Source: Arthrobacter sp. ATA002 (lineage in GTDB: Bacteria > Actinomycetota > Actinomycetes > Actinomycetales > Micrococcaceae). Taken from it: a stretch of DNA of 64,000 nucleotides. The stretch's first letter is position 1. Every line of letters begins with the position of its first letter. The stretch is taken from assembly GCF_026898095.1 (NCBI RefSeq), contig NZ_CP114015.1, positions 1,860,001-1,924,000 on the forward strand, given 5' to 3'. Below, one piece after another: positions 27,216 to 37,153 of the stretch. Below the pieces are notes generated by a model. It was not told where the DNA came from. It saw only the letters and a list, made by a program, of their open reading frames with translations, and did not search any database. Position numbers and translations under genes: made by a program.

Positions 27216-28463
27216 GTGGTGGACCTCACCCTCATGGTGGCGCTGGTGATCGCGCTCGCATTATTCTTCGACTTCACCAACGGCTTTCACGACACAGCAA
27301 ACGCAATGGCAACTCCCAGTGCCACCGGTGCGATCAAGCCGAAGAACGCCGTGGCCCTGGCTGCCGTGCTGAATCTCGTGGGCGCGTTCCTGTCCACCGA
27401 AGTAGCCAAGACCATTTCCGGTGGAATTATCCGCGAAGGGGAGGGCGGGATCCAGATCACGCCCGTCATGATTTTCGCCGGACTGCTCGGCGCGGTGATC
27501 TGGAACCTCATCACCTGGCTGCTTGGCCTGCCCAGCAGCTCCTCGCACGCCCTCTTCGGCGGCCTGATTGGTGCCGCCGTCGTAGGTGCCGGATATGGTG
27601 CCGTCGACTATTCGGTGCTCATGTCGAAAGTGATCCTGCCGGCGTTCATCGCCCCGGCAATCGCCCTCTCCGTGGCGTTCCTGGCCACCCGGCTGGCGTA
27701 CTCCATTACCCGCCGGCACGGGCAGGAGGGCGACAAACTGCCCCGCAGGCGCGGCGGTTTCCGGTACGCGCAGATCTTCTCCTCCTCGCTGGTCGCCCTG
27801 GCGCACGGTACCAACGACGCACAGAAGACCATGGGTGTCATCACCCTGGTGCTGATTTCGGGCGGATTCCAGGCGGTTGGCACCGGCCCGGTGTTCTGGG
27901 TGGTCGCAGCCTGCGCCGTTGCCATTGCGGCGGGTACCTACGCAGGCGGCTGGCGCATCATCCGCACCATGGGCACCGGCCTGACCGACGTCAAGCCGGC
28001 TCAGGGATTCGCCGCGGAGACCAGCACCGCGGCAGCCATCCTGACGTCTACGCAACTTGGCATGGCGCTGTCCACTACGCAGGTTGCCTCGGGATCGGTC
28101 ATCGGCTCCGGTCTGGGCCGCAAGGGCGCCGAAGTCCGCTGGGGCACGGCACGCCGGATCGCCGGAGGCTGGCTGCTGACCCTGCCCGCCGCCGCCGTCA
28201 TGGGCGCTGCCGCAGCCTTCACCGCGAGCACCGGTCCGGTGGGCGTGACGATCGACGGCGTCCTGGGGCTGGCGATCATCCTGTTCATCTTCCTCTGGTC
28301 ACGCCGCAACCGCGTGGGCCATGACAACGCGGTCAGCAACATCGACAACGCCGGTGCAGCCGTAAGGATCAACAAGCGCAAAGCCCGCTCCCGGGGCCGA
28401 GCCGCTGCCGGCCGCTCCGCCGCCACCACCACCACCACCAAGGCTAAGGAATCGTCCAAATGA
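27216..28463 (+). CDS. Inorganic phosphate transporter, PiT family
   Basis: A 415-residue low-affinity phosphate:cation symporter. Both halves of the inverted family signature are present: FDFTNGFHDTANAMAT near the N-terminus and LAHGTNDAQKTMGVI in the second half, within about ten membrane helices. The basic C-terminal tail ends in a Thr/Lys run. The start is GTG after AGGG; the next codon is also GTG. The stop overlaps the start of a small membrane protein by ATGA. About 260 bases upstream hold no gene and include an AT-rich patch just before the start, a likely promoter area. Confidence 0.93.
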   Translation: MVDLTLMVALVIALALFFDFTNGFHDTANAMATPSATGAIKPKNAVALAAVLNLVGAFLSTEVAKTISGGIIREGEGGIQITPVMIFAGLLGAVIWNLITWLLGLPSSSSHALFGGLIGAAVVGAGYGAVDYSVLMSKVILPAFIAPAIALSVAFLATRLAYSITRRHGQEGDKLPRRRGGFRYAQIFSSSLVALAHGTNDAQKTMGVITLVLISGGFQAVGTGPVFWVVAACAVAIAAGTYAGGWRIIRTMGTGLTDVKPAQGFAAETSTAAAILTSTQLGMALSTTQVASGSVIGSGLGRKGAEVRWGTARRIAGGWLLTLPAAAVMGAAAAFTASTGPVGVTIDGVLGLAIILFIFLWSRRNRVGHDNAVSNIDNAGAAVRINKRKARSRGRAAAGRSAATTTTTKAKESSK

Positions 28464-28702
28464 GCATCGACTGGGTCGCCTACCTCATTGTTGCCGGCAT
28501 CACGCTGCTGTCCACGCTCGTCGTCGTCGGGCTGTACTCCACCGGTGTCCGGCTGTCCGCTGCCGCCTCCGACCGTGATCCCGGGCAGGCGGCCGGAAAC
28601 CGGCTTACGCTCGCCAAAGCCGGCGCCTATGCCTGCTTCACGGTTTGCGGCGCCGCGGTGCTGTTCGGTATTTATCTGATTGTTCCCGCGCTGCACGGCT
28701 AG
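28460..28702 (+). CDS. Small membrane protein co-translated with the phosphate transporter
   Basis: An 80-residue protein with two clear membrane helices (VAYLIVAGITLLSTLVVVGL and CFTVCGAAVLFGIYLIVPAL) and a polar loop. It overlaps the PiT gene by four bases (ATGA), so its synthesis is coupled to the transporter, and it may be an accessory or regulatory subunit. Similar small proteins commonly follow pit genes in actinobacteria; no function is assigned. Confidence 0.8.
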   Translation: MSIDWVAYLIVAGITLLSTLVVVGLYSTGVRLSAAASDRDPGQAAGNRLTLAKAGAYACFTVCGAAVLFGIYLIVPALHG

Positions 28703-28762
28703 GAACGCCCCCGCACCCATTGCCCACCCCTGCTGATTCACCGCACCCCAAGGAGACCCCCG

Positions 28763-29587
28763 ATGGTCATGCCCCGGAACCTGTTTCTCATCCGTCACGG
28801 GCAGAGCGAAGCCAACATCATGCAGCGGGCGTCCACGGCCGGTGATCCCAGCATGTACAACGAAGAGACGATGACGGTTCCGGACCGTTCGTGGCGCCTC
28901 ACCGAACTGGGGGTCCAGCAGGCCCGGGTGGCGGGAGCCTGGATCACGGGCCTCAACATGGAGTTCGACCGGGCCCTGGTCTCCACCTATACCCGGGCCC
29001 GCGAGACGGCCGCACACCTGGGACTCGATGTCCGGTGGGAGGAGAACCGGGTTATCCGGGAGCGTTCCTGGGGCGAAATCGGTTCCATGTCCAAGCAGGA
29101 CTTCGCCCGGAAATACTCTCAAAACGCTGCCTACCGCGACAGCGATCCGCTGTACTGGGCTCCTCCCGCCGGTGAATCCATCGCCCAGGTGGCCGAGAAC
29201 CGGGTCCGGAACATCCTGAGCACCCTGCACCGGGAAAACGCGCGGGACAACGTCCTCCTGGTGACACACGGCGAATTCATGTGGGCGACGCGCCTGGTCC
29301 TGGAACGCTGGAGCGACGAGGAGTTCCTGGAGCGGGACGGCGACAGGGAGCAAATGATCCACAACTGCACCGTCCTCCAGTACACCGGCACCGATCCGGC
29401 CAACCGGAACAATATCCGCGAAAAGCTCAGCTGGGTGCGCCGCTGCTGGCCCGTTCAGATCGACGGAGAGTGGACGATGTGCGTTGGCGAGTGGGAGGAA
29501 TTCGACCGCGCGTACTTCACCGGCCGGGACCTCCTGGAAAAAGTGGAGTCCAACCGGCACTTCTTCCAGGACGTCTTCGGCAGCTAA
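28763..29587 (+). CDS. Histidine phosphatase family protein
   Basis: A 274-residue phosphoglycerate-mutase-like phosphatase. The catalytic RHG motif is at residues 9-13 (FLIRHGQSEAN), the acid/base region follows in IRERSWGEIGSM, and the second histidine is in LLVTHGEFMW. The reaction goes through a phosphohistidine intermediate; the substrate may be a phosphorylated metabolite or protein. ATG at 28763 has AGGAG seven bases upstream. It follows the phosphate transporter unit by 60 bases on the same strand, so co-expression with phosphate uptake is possible but unproven. Confidence 0.92.
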   Translation: MVMPRNLFLIRHGQSEANIMQRASTAGDPSMYNEETMTVPDRSWRLTELGVQQARVAGAWITGLNMEFDRALVSTYTRARETAAHLGLDVRWEENRVIRERSWGEIGSMSKQDFARKYSQNAAYRDSDPLYWAPPAGESIAQVAENRVRNILSTLHRENARDNVLLVTHGEFMWATRLVLERWSDEEFLERDGDREQMIHNCTVLQYTGTDPANRNNIREKLSWVRRCWPVQIDGEWTMCVGEWEEFDRAYFTGRDLLEKVESNRHFFQDVFGS

Positions 29588-29641
29588 GACTCAGTCACCT
29601 GCGCTGCCCCCGCCGGACGGGGCAGCGGCGGCGGTGTGCCG

Positions 29642-30721
29642 CTAGGAGGCTTCGGCGTAGGCCGGGTAATCCGTGTAACCGGCGGGGCCGTGGGAGTAGA
29701 AGGTGGACGGGTCCGGAATGTTCAGCGGGAGGTCCTCCTGCCAGCGGCGGACCAGGTCCGGATTTGCGATTACGGGACGGCCGACGACGACGCCGTCACC
29801 CAGGTCCTGGTCCATGAAGCGCAGGGCTTCCTCACGCGTGGTGAGGATGCCGAAACCGGAGTTCAGCAGCACCGGACCGCCGAAGGACTTCCGCAGCTCC
29901 TGCACGAGGATGTCGGACGGGTCCCGGTGCAGGATGCTGAGGAAGGCCGGCTTCAGCGGTGCAATTCCGGCCACCAGCGCGGTGTAGGTGGCCAGCACAT
30001 CCGCGGGGTTGGTTTCCAGTACGCCCTGGATATTGTTCTCCGGTGAAATCCGCAGGCCGGTCCGGTCGGCGCCGATGGCATCAGCGACCGCGCGGTACAC
30101 CTCAATGACGAAGCGTGCCCGGTTCTCCGGCGAGCCGCCGTACATGTCAGTGCGCAGATTGGAATCCGGGGAAAGGAATTCGTGCAGCAGGTAACCGTTG
30201 GCACTGTGCAGCTCAACGCCGTCGAACCCTGCCTCCATGGCCGCGCGTGACGCCGCGACAAACTCGGCCGTGATGGCGGGGATTTCGGCTGTGGTGAGGG
30301 CGTGCGGAACCGGGTAGGGCTGCTTGCCCTCATAGGTGTGGGTGAGGCCGTCGACCGCTATCGCGCTGGGAGCCACGACCCGGCGGCCTCCGTTGGTGCC
30401 GGGGGAGGTGACCCGCCCGGCATTCATCACCTGGGCCACAATCCGGCCGCCGGCGGCGTGCACGGCGTCGGTCACGTTCTTCCAGCCGGCGATCTGCTCA
30501 TCGGTTGTCAGTCCCGGCTGCCAGGTGAACCCCTGCCCCTCGAGGGAGGTGTAGATCCCCTCGCTGATAATCAGCCCCATCGAGGCGCGCTGGGCGTAGT
30601 GCTCGGCCATGAGTTCGGTGGGGACGCCGCGGCGGCCGCTGCGGGTGCGGGTCAGCGGCGCCATAACCAGGCGGTTGGGCAATTCGAGACGGCCAAGCGT
30701 AAGCGGTGAGAAGAGGTTCAA
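29642..30721 (-). CDS. Old yellow enzyme family NADH:flavin oxidoreductase (alkene reductase)
   Basis: An FMN-dependent ene-reductase of the OYE family, 359 residues from the chosen start, reducing activated C=C bonds with NAD(P)H. The beta-alpha barrel opens with LFSPLTLGRLELPNRLVMAP and has GFDGVELHSANGYLLHEFLS with the His/Asn pair that holds the substrate, TDMYGGSPENRARF, and the FMN phosphate region VVVGRPVIANPDLVRRW. Start is uncertain: TTG at 30721 fits the family N-terminus, while an in-frame ATG at 30805 would add 28 residues. It is divergent from the DHFR-like gene. Such enzymes often help in electrophile or nitro-compound detoxification. Confidence 0.92.
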   Translation of the reverse strand: MNLFSPLTLGRLELPNRLVMAPLTRTRSGRRGVPTELMAEHYAQRASMGLIISEGIYTSLEGQGFTWQPGLTTDEQIAGWKNVTDAVHAAGGRIVAQVMNAGRVTSPGTNGGRRVVAPSAIAVDGLTHTYEGKQPYPVPHALTTAEIPAITAEFVAASRAAMEAGFDGVELHSANGYLLHEFLSPDSNLRTDMYGGSPENRARFVIEVYRAVADAIGADRTGLRISPENNIQGVLETNPADVLATYTALVAGIAPLKPAFLSILHRDPSDILVQELRKSFGGPVLLNSGFGILTTREEALRFMDQDLGDGVVVGRPVIANPDLVRRWQEDLPLNIPDPSTFYSHGPAGYTDYPAYAEAS

Positions 30722-30897
30722 GGAGAAAAAGTCTTTCTGCAGGGCGCAGCCGGCGCTTTTACTGCCGGCACCCGCGCATGTGAATAGGATGTCTAATTCG
30801 CCCAACCCAGATCCGGACTACAGTATTCCCTGGCGTGGGATACCTCACCGGCAGCGTATGCGGTGTTTTTGTCCGGTGCCGCGGCTAGCATGGCGGC

Positions 30898-31508
30898 ATG
30901 GTCAGAACTGTCTATTACGTGGCGGCGTCGCTGGACGGGTTCCTGATCGACGCGCAAAACCATCCCGACGGCCTGGATCCGGGGAGCGAAATCCGGGGAA
31001 ACAGAATCCGGGGGAGCAGCCGGGGAGATCCGTGACATCCCTGTTGGGCGACCACTATCTAAAGTTTCTGGACGGTGTTGGAGCCGTGGCGATGGGCGCC
31101 GGAACGTACCGGTCCTTCCTGGCTGCCACGGCGTCGTGGCCCTATGGAAGTATTCCGGTATGGATATTTACCCACCATGAATTTCCGGGCATTCCAGGCG
31201 CAGACATCGCCTTCATTCGCGGGGAAGTTGCGGAATTCCATCCGGATATCGTGTACGACGCCGGCGAAAAGGACGTCCTGCTGGCCGGTGGTGGGAATAT
31301 CGCCAGTCAATTCATGGACGACGGACTGATCGATGAGCTGGTCTTCACCGTGGTGCCTGTCGCGCTGGGCAGCGGCCGGCCGATGCTCCCGGTGGGAGGC
31401 ATCACAAAACCGGCGGTGTTGCTCGGCACCCGTTCCTTGGGGAATGGGCTTGTGCAGCTGCACTACGCGTTCGGGTCCGGAGAGCACGCCTTCGGTTCCG
31501 GGGAGTGA
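30898..31508 (+). pseudogene. RibD C-terminal / dihydrofolate-reductase-like protein, frameshifted
   Basis: NADPH-dependent reductase-fold protein of the RibD_C/DHFR-like family. It begins VRTVYYVAASLDGFL, the family N-terminus, and later has GVGAVAMGAGTYRSF, DVLLAGGGNIASQFM and ELVFTVVPVALGSGRPM, the usual cofactor-binding and end motifs. The break is in the G run 30981-30984, which lies in a short direct-repeat tract; one added G gives 203 residues. The C-terminus repeats AFGSGE twice. These proteins are widespread in actinobacteria with mostly unknown substrates. Divergent from the OYE gene and followed by a phosphotransferase. Confidence 0.75.
30976..31027 (+). repeat. Short imperfect repeat tract (about 15-bp unit)
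   Basis: The motif ATCCGGGG recurs at 30977, 30991 and 31006, with a fourth partial copy near 31018. Unit lengths are 14, 15 and 12 bases; in the corrected frame the tract encodes NPG[EK][QR]-like pentapeptides. The 14-base unit is where the reading frame of the DHFR-like gene breaks. Related CCGGGGAG words recur after that gene near 31525. Confidence 0.6.
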
Positions 31509-31543
31509 ACGGGGGAGCAAGCCGGGGAGTAAAAGGGAGTGCA

Positions 31544-32365
31544 GTGAGCGAACACCATGAGCCGGCCGACGAGGTGCTGCTCGAGGGCGAGGGGTGGACC
31601 GAGGTCTATCGGGTGGGAGACACCGTTCGCCGGCCCGCACGTCCGCAAACCGCCACCGTGCATGCGTTCCTGGCGTACCTGAATCAGCGTGGCTTCACGG
31701 GTGCGCCCCGTCCGTTCGGGTACGACCCCAAGGGCCGGGAGGTCCTGAGCTATGTCGACGGCGTTGTGCCAAAGGAGCCGCTTCCGGGATGGGCCGCCGG
31801 GGAAAGGCAGCTCGCGGAGCTTGCCCGGCTGATTCGGCGGGCGCACGATGCCGCCGAGGGATGGGATCCCCCGCCCGGCGCTGTCTTCGGCAGCATCCCG
31901 GGACCCCCGCAGCAGGGAACCGAACCGCTGGTTGCCGAGCCCGAACTCGTGGCGCACCAGGATTACTGTCCGGGCAACGTCGTCTTCCGCGGCGGAATGC
32001 CGGCAGCCTTGATTGACTTCGACCTGGCGCGGCCCACCACCCGCGTGGCGGACGCCGTCAACGCGATGTATTGGTGGGCGCCGCTGTGCCACCCGCAGGA
32101 CCGCGGACCAGCCCTCGCCGGCGCTGATGCCGCGCGCCGGGTGCGGATCTTCGCTGACGCCTACGGGATGGATGAGGTCCAGCGCAGCGGGATTGTCGAC
32201 GCCGCACTCCGGCGCCAAAGAATATCAGCCGTCACCATGAGGGCTGCTGCGGAATCGGATCCCGTCTTTCGCCGGTGGTGGGACGAAGGGATGAAGGACA
32301 AGCTGTCCCGTGCGGAAAGCTGGTTGACCGCGCACGCCCCGGCGCTGCGCGAAGCGCTGCTGTAG
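31544..32365 (+). CDS. Aminoglycoside-phosphotransferase-family kinase
   Basis: A 273-residue protein of the APH/choline kinase fold. The catalytic loop reads AHQDYCPGNVVF (HxDxxxxN), and the metal-binding Asp follows in LIDFDLARP. The N-terminal lobe is short and has only a weak glycine loop. Members phosphorylate antibiotics, sugars or homoserine, and many chromosomal ones have no resistance role. The GTG at 31544 has GGGAG five bases upstream; an upstream GTG-free extension overlaps the previous gene's end. It is 35 bases after the DHFR-like gene and may share its transcript. Confidence 0.85.
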   Translation: MSEHHEPADEVLLEGEGWTEVYRVGDTVRRPARPQTATVHAFLAYLNQRGFTGAPRPFGYDPKGREVLSYVDGVVPKEPLPGWAAGERQLAELARLIRRAHDAAEGWDPPPGAVFGSIPGPPQQGTEPLVAEPELVAHQDYCPGNVVFRGGMPAALIDFDLARPTTRVADAVNAMYWWAPLCHPQDRGPALAGADAARRVRIFADAYGMDEVQRSGIVDAALRRQRISAVTMRAAAESDPVFRRWWDEGMKDKLSRAESWLTAHAPALREALL

Positions 32366-32418
32366 GGCTGCTGTTCCTTAGCTGCTTCTCCTTAGGTGCT
32401 GTCCCTTAGCGGCTCTGC

Positions 32419-32907
32419 CTACCGGGAGTCGCGGATCATATTGGTCATCCGGGCGGTGCTCAGGCGGCGTCCCTGCTCGTCCGTCATGACGATTTCGTGG
32501 GTCACCAGCGTGTTCCCGCGGTGGATGGCCGTTGCCGTTCCGGTCACGGTTCCGGAGGAAATGGAGCGGTGATGGGTGGCGCCGATTTCGATGCCGAGGG
32601 CATGCCTGCCCGGACCGGCATGGAGCGCGGCGCCAAAGGAGCCCAGCGTCTCGGCCAGGACCAGGTGCGCCCCGCCGTGCAAAATTCCGGCCACCTGCTC
32701 GTTGCCCTCCACCGGCATGGTCGCCACCATCCGCTCGGCCGACATTTCCGTGAAGCGGATTCCGAGCTTCTCCACCAGCTGCCCGACGCCGTTGGTGCTC
32801 AGCCAACTGTGCATCTCCGGCGGCACGCCCGCCTCGTTTAACTGGTCGGTGAAGGCGTTGGGCGCCTCGGACGGGGCGCCGTTGCCCGGCGTGAAATTGT
32901 CGCTCAT
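32419..32907 (-). CDS. PaaI-family hotdog thioesterase
   Basis: A 162-residue hotdog-fold acyl-CoA thioesterase of the PaaI/4HBT type. The signature is GILHGGAHLVLAETLGSFGA, with the catalytic acidic residue in LAETLGS, followed by GIEIGATHHRSISSGTVTG. It hydrolyses aryl- or short acyl-CoA to free CoA. Start ATG is only 19 bases from the divergent polA start, so one or both promoters must lie inside the neighbouring coding sequence. An upstream open frame exists but would overlap polA. Confidence 0.9.
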   Translation of the reverse strand: MSDNFTPGNGAPSEAPNAFTDQLNEAGVPPEMHSWLSTNGVGQLVEKLGIRFTEMSAERMVATMPVEGNEQVAGILHGGAHLVLAETLGSFGAALHAGPGRHALGIEIGATHHRSISSGTVTGTATAIHRGNTLVTHEIVMTDEQGRRLSTARMTNMIRDSR

Positions 32908-32926
32908 GCCAACTAGGCTTACATCT

Positions 32927-35709
32927 GTGAGTGAATCTACCAAACTGGCCGACAGCCAAGCTGAAACCCCTGCTGAAACGATAGTCGAAGGGGCCGCTGA
33001 CCCCGCATCATCCGAGGCACTCGGGACCGTTACCGCGGGAGGGCACAACCGGCTGCTGGTTATCGACGGCCATTCCATGGCCTTCCGCGCCTTCTATGCC
33101 CTGCCGGCCGAGAACTTTTCCACGGACACCGGCCAGCACACCAACGCGGTCTACGGATTCACCTCCATGCTGATCAACCTCATCAAGGAAGAACAGCCCA
33201 CCCACCTGGCAGTGGCGTTCGACCTGGACACCCCCACCTTCCGTTCCGAGGAGTACACGGAGTACAAGGGCGGACGCAACAAGACTCCCGAGGAATTCCA
33301 CGGGCAGGTGGACCTCATCATCAAGGTGATGGAGGCCATGCGCATCCCCACCCTTTCCATGGACGGCTACGAGGCCGACGACATTCTGGCGACGCTGGCT
33401 GAAAAGGCCTCCGCCCGGAACTGGGACGTCATGGTCGTTTCGGGGGACCGGGACGCTTTCCAGCTCGTGGACGACCACGTCACCGTGTTCTATCCGAAAA
33501 AGGGCGTGTCGGACCTGCCGCGCATGGACGCCGCCGCAGTGGAGGCCAAATACCTGGTGCCCCCGGACAAGTACTCGGACCTTGCCGCCCTGGTCGGCGA
33601 ATCCGCCGACAACCTCCCCGGCGTGCCCGGCGTCGGGCCCAAAACGGCGGCCAAGTGGATCAAGCAGTACGGCGGTCTTGAAGGCATCCTGGAGAACCTC
33701 GACAGCATCAAGGGCAAGGTGGGGGACTCCCTGCGGGCCAACATCGAGGACGTCAAGCGCAACCGACGCCTGAACCGTCTGCTGCGGGATCTGGACCTGC
33801 CGGTGGACCTGGATGCCATGTCCGCGCGCCGCCCCGACCGCGAGGCGGTCGAAGAGCTTTTCGACGCCCTGCAGTTCAACGCCCTGCGCAAGCGGCTCTT
33901 TGACATTTACGGCGAAGAGGAGACCGTCTCCACCGGCCACGGGCTCACCCTCCCGAACATGCGGTCATCACTGACGCAGCAGCGCTGAAGGACTGGATCG
34001 CCTCCACCAACCAGGACAAGACGGCTGTCCAGCTCGTCACCGAGGGCGCGGCGGCGGGGCGCGACGTCGTCGGGTTGGCCCTGGTCACGAACAGCGTGGC
34101 GGCCTATGTTCCGCTTCCCGAGCTCGACGCCGAAACGGAGCAGGTGCTCGCCGGCTGGCTGTCCGACCTGGACGCCCCGAAGGTGGTGCATGACTTCAAG
34201 GAGGCCTACAAGGCCCTGGCCGGACGCGGGCTGCACCTTGCCGGAGAGGTGGACGACACCGCCATTTCCGGGTACCTGATCCAGCCGGACCGGCGCAGCT
34301 ACGACCTTGCGGACCTGAGCCAGCACCACCTGCGGATGTCGCTGGCCCCGGCGGCTGCCGGCAGCAACCAGCTGCAGCTGCAGCTTGAGGAAGAAGATGT
34401 TGCCTCGCCGGCCGTCATGGAGGCCTTCGCCGCACTCCAGCTCAGCGACCATTTCGCCGGACAGCTGGTCGAGCGAGGAGCGAACCAGCTCCTTGGCGGG
34501 CTCGAGCTGCCGCTCTCGGAGATCCTGGCCGAAATGGAACTGGCCGGCATCGCCGTGGACACCGAAAAGCTGGACCGGCTCCTGGACGACTTCAGCGCCA
34601 CGATCGCTCAGGCCAGCAGCGAAGCCTTCGCCATTATCGGCAAGGAGATTAACCTCGGCTCACCGAAGCAGCTGCAGGTGGTTCTCTTTGACGAGCTGGG
34701 CCTGCCCAAGACCAAGAAGATCAAGACCGGTTACTCCACCGACGCCGACGCCCTTGCGGACCTCATGGTCAAAACGGGCGGGCACCCGTTCCTCGTCAAC
34801 CTCATGGCCTACCGAGACGCTACCAAGCTGCGCCAAACGGTGGAAGGGCTGCGCAAAGCAGTGTCCGACGACGGCCGCGTGCACACCACGTACGTCCAGA
34901 CCGCTGCGGCCACCGGACGGCTGTCCTCCACGAACCCGAACCTGCAGAACATTCCGATCCGGTCCGAGGAGGGCCGGCGCATCCGCGAAGTGTTCACCGT
35001 GGGCCCGGGATACGAAATGCTGCTGACGGCCGACTACTCCCAGGTGGAAATGCGGATCATGGCCCACCTCTCCGGGGACGAGGGCCTGATCTCCGCGTTC
35101 CGCGAAGGCGAAGACCTGCACCGGTTCGTCGGCGCGCATATTTTTGGCGTGCCGCCGGAGGAAGTCACCAGTGCCATGCGCTCCAAGGTCAAGGCCATGT
35201 CCTACGGACTGGTCTACGGCCTCAGTTCCTTTGGGCTGTCGAAGCAGCTCGCCATTCCGGTGGACGAGGCACGCACCCTGATGCGCGACTACTTCGACCG
35301 CTTCGGCGCGGTGCGGGACTACCTGCGCGGCGTCGTCGAGCAGGCGCGGAAGGATGGCTTCACCTCCACCATCGAGGGCCGCCGCCGGTACCTGCCGGAC
35401 CTGTCCAGCGACAACCGGCAGCTGCGCGAAATGGCCGAACGCGCCGCCCTGAACGCCCCCATCCAGGGCTCCGCCGCGGACATCATCAAGAAGGCCATGA
35501 TCGGCGTTGACGCGGAACTGAAGGCGCAGGGCCTGAAATCCCGGATGCTGCTGCAGGTCCATGATGAACTGGTGCTCGAAGTTGCCCCCGGGGAACGGGA
35601 TGCAGTGGAGAAGCTGGTCCGCGAACAGATGGGCGCGGCCGCGGACCTGTCCGTTCCGCTGGACGTCTCCGTGGGCATCGGAGTTAGCTGGCACGAAGCC
35701 GGGCACTAG
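32927..35709 (+). pseudogene. polA: DNA polymerase I, frameshifted
   Basis: Repair and Okazaki-fragment polymerase. The 5'-3' exonuclease domain is in the first frame (LLVIDGHSMAFRAFYALP, AFDLDTPTFRSEEY, GVPGVGPKTAAKWI). After the break come a degenerate 3'-5' exonuclease domain and the polymerase domain with motif A LTADYSQVEMRIMAHLSGD, motif B KVKAMSYGLVYGLSSFG and motif C LLQVHDELVLEV. One C is missing in the run 33952-33954; with it the text reads LTLPEHAVITDAAALKDW and the product is 927 residues. GTG start at 32927. Loss of polA is very costly in bacteria, so this is one of the best arguments that the frameshifts are assembly errors. Confidence 0.93.
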
Positions 35710-35773
35710 TCCCCGACCGCATCCTCAGGGCGGCCGGACCGGATCATCAGGACGACGCGAAAGCAGGGGGATC

Positions 35774-37096
35774 ATGCAAACGGACACGGGGCTGCGGCTG
35801 GAATCCTTCGCGCCGGGGTACGACGGCGCAGATCCCCCTGCCGCTGATGCCGCGACCGCCAACTGGCTTGAGGCGGTGCGGCTCGGATTCCATGAGCCGC
35901 GGGCCGATCCGGAACGGCTGCCCGCCATGGTGGACGCATACCGGCGGGACGGCCGCGTCCTGACCGGTGTGTACGACGACGAGTCGCCGGACGGCGCCTG
36001 GGACGCAGCCATTCCCGTTGCCACCTACGCCACCATGGTCAACACCCTGAACGTCGGCGGCGGACAGCTGCTGCCCGCCCACCTGGTGACCTGCGTGACG
36101 GTGCGCGCCACCCACCGGCGCCGCGGCATCCTGCGCCGGATGATCACCGCGGATCTGGCTGCTGCCCAAGAATCAGGCCTGGCGGTGGCGGCGCTGACGG
36201 CGTCGGAAGCCACCATTTACGGCCGCTTCGGCTTTGGTGCTGCCACCTCCACCGCGGCGGTGGCTGTTGACACCCGGAACGGCCTCGGTTTTCGGGCTCC
36301 TGCCGCGGGTATGGCGGTGATCGCCGACAGCGCCCGGCTCCTGGAGCTGGCGCCGGAGATTTTCCGCGCCCACCACAGCCGGACGGCGGGGGCACTGGGC
36401 CGCCAGCACGCCTACGCCCTGCGTGCCTCGGGAGCGTGGAGCGAACACACCAGCGAACCCGACAAGGAACTGCGGGCCGTCCTCCATTACGACGCCGCCG
36501 GAAACCCCGACGGCTACGCCACCTACAAGTTCACGGGCTGGGATACGGAACCGCAAACCCTAAAAATCACTGATCTCATCGCCGCCACCGGGGAGGCCTA
36601 CCGGGAGCTGTGGCGTTTCCTGGGCTCCATTGACCTCGTGGACCGGCTGACCTATGACGCGGCGCCCCTGGCGGACCCGCTGCCGTGGATGCTCGCCGAC
36701 CGCCGCCGGTACGGGGTTACCGGCGTCGAAGATGTGCTGTGGCTGCGGATCCTGGACACCCGCGCGGCGCTGGAAGCCCGGCACTACACGGGCAGCGGCG
36801 CCGTCGTCCTCACGGTGGCCGATCCGCTGGGCCTGGCCGCCGGGACCTGGCACCTCGCCGCGGAAGGTGGACGTGGAACCGCCACGGAGCTGCCCGGCGG
36901 CACGTCGCCGGCCGGCCTTCCCGGCGTTCCCGCTGCGGAGATCGACGCCGATGCCCTGGGATCGCTGTATCTGGGCGGCGTCAGCGCCGCCACGCTGGCC
37001 GCAGCCGGCGGAATACGAGGCGGTGCGGCCGCGTTGGACGCTATCGATGCGCTCTTTACCGCGGGGAAGGCCCCCTACTGCAACACCCATTTCTGA
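35774..37096 (+). CDS. Eis-like GNAT N-acetyltransferase
   Basis: A 440-residue protein of the Eis family: tandem GNAT domains followed by an SCP2-like C-terminal domain. The acetyl-CoA loop is VTCVTVRATHRRRGILRRMI near residues 100-120, then ALTASEATIYGRFGFGAAT, a strong Eis hallmark. It ends PYCNTHF; in mycobacterial Eis the terminal carboxylate acts as the base and the last residue is also Phe. Eis proteins acetylate amines, including aminoglycosides; the native substrate here is unknown. It lies between polA and rpsA, 64 bases after polA. Confidence 0.92.
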   Translation: MQTDTGLRLESFAPGYDGADPPAADAATANWLEAVRLGFHEPRADPERLPAMVDAYRRDGRVLTGVYDDESPDGAWDAAIPVATYATMVNTLNVGGGQLLPAHLVTCVTVRATHRRRGILRRMITADLAAAQESGLAVAALTASEATIYGRFGFGAATSTAAVAVDTRNGLGFRAPAAGMAVIADSARLLELAPEIFRAHHSRTAGALGRQHAYALRASGAWSEHTSEPDKELRAVLHYDAAGNPDGYATYKFTGWDTEPQTLKITDLIAATGEAYRELWRFLGSIDLVDRLTYDAAPLADPLPWMLADRRRYGVTGVEDVLWLRILDTRAALEARHYTGSGAVVLTVADPLGLAAGTWHLAAEGGRGTATELPGGTSPAGLPGVPAAEIDADALGSLYLGGVSAATLAAAGGIRGGAAALDAIDALFTAGKAPYCNTHF

Positions 37097-37123
37097 TTAC
37101 CCGGGCAAAGTGTTCCGGGTGCT

Positions 37124-37153
37124 TTGACCTGAGTTGCAGGCTGCGGCTAGACT
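37124..37153 (+). promoter_or_regulatory. Sigma-70-type promoter for rpsA
   Basis: TTGACC at 37124-37129 and TAGACT at 37148-37153, 18 bases apart, form a good vegetative promoter. Transcription would begin near 37160 and leave a 5' leader of about 145 bases before the rpsA start, long enough for translational autocontrol by S1, which is known in other bacteria. Confidence 0.65.

Noticed and set aside
32907..33078. Longer start for the PaaI thioesterase
   Set aside because: The extension would overlap the polA N-terminus and lacks hotdog features; ATG at 32907 fits the family length.
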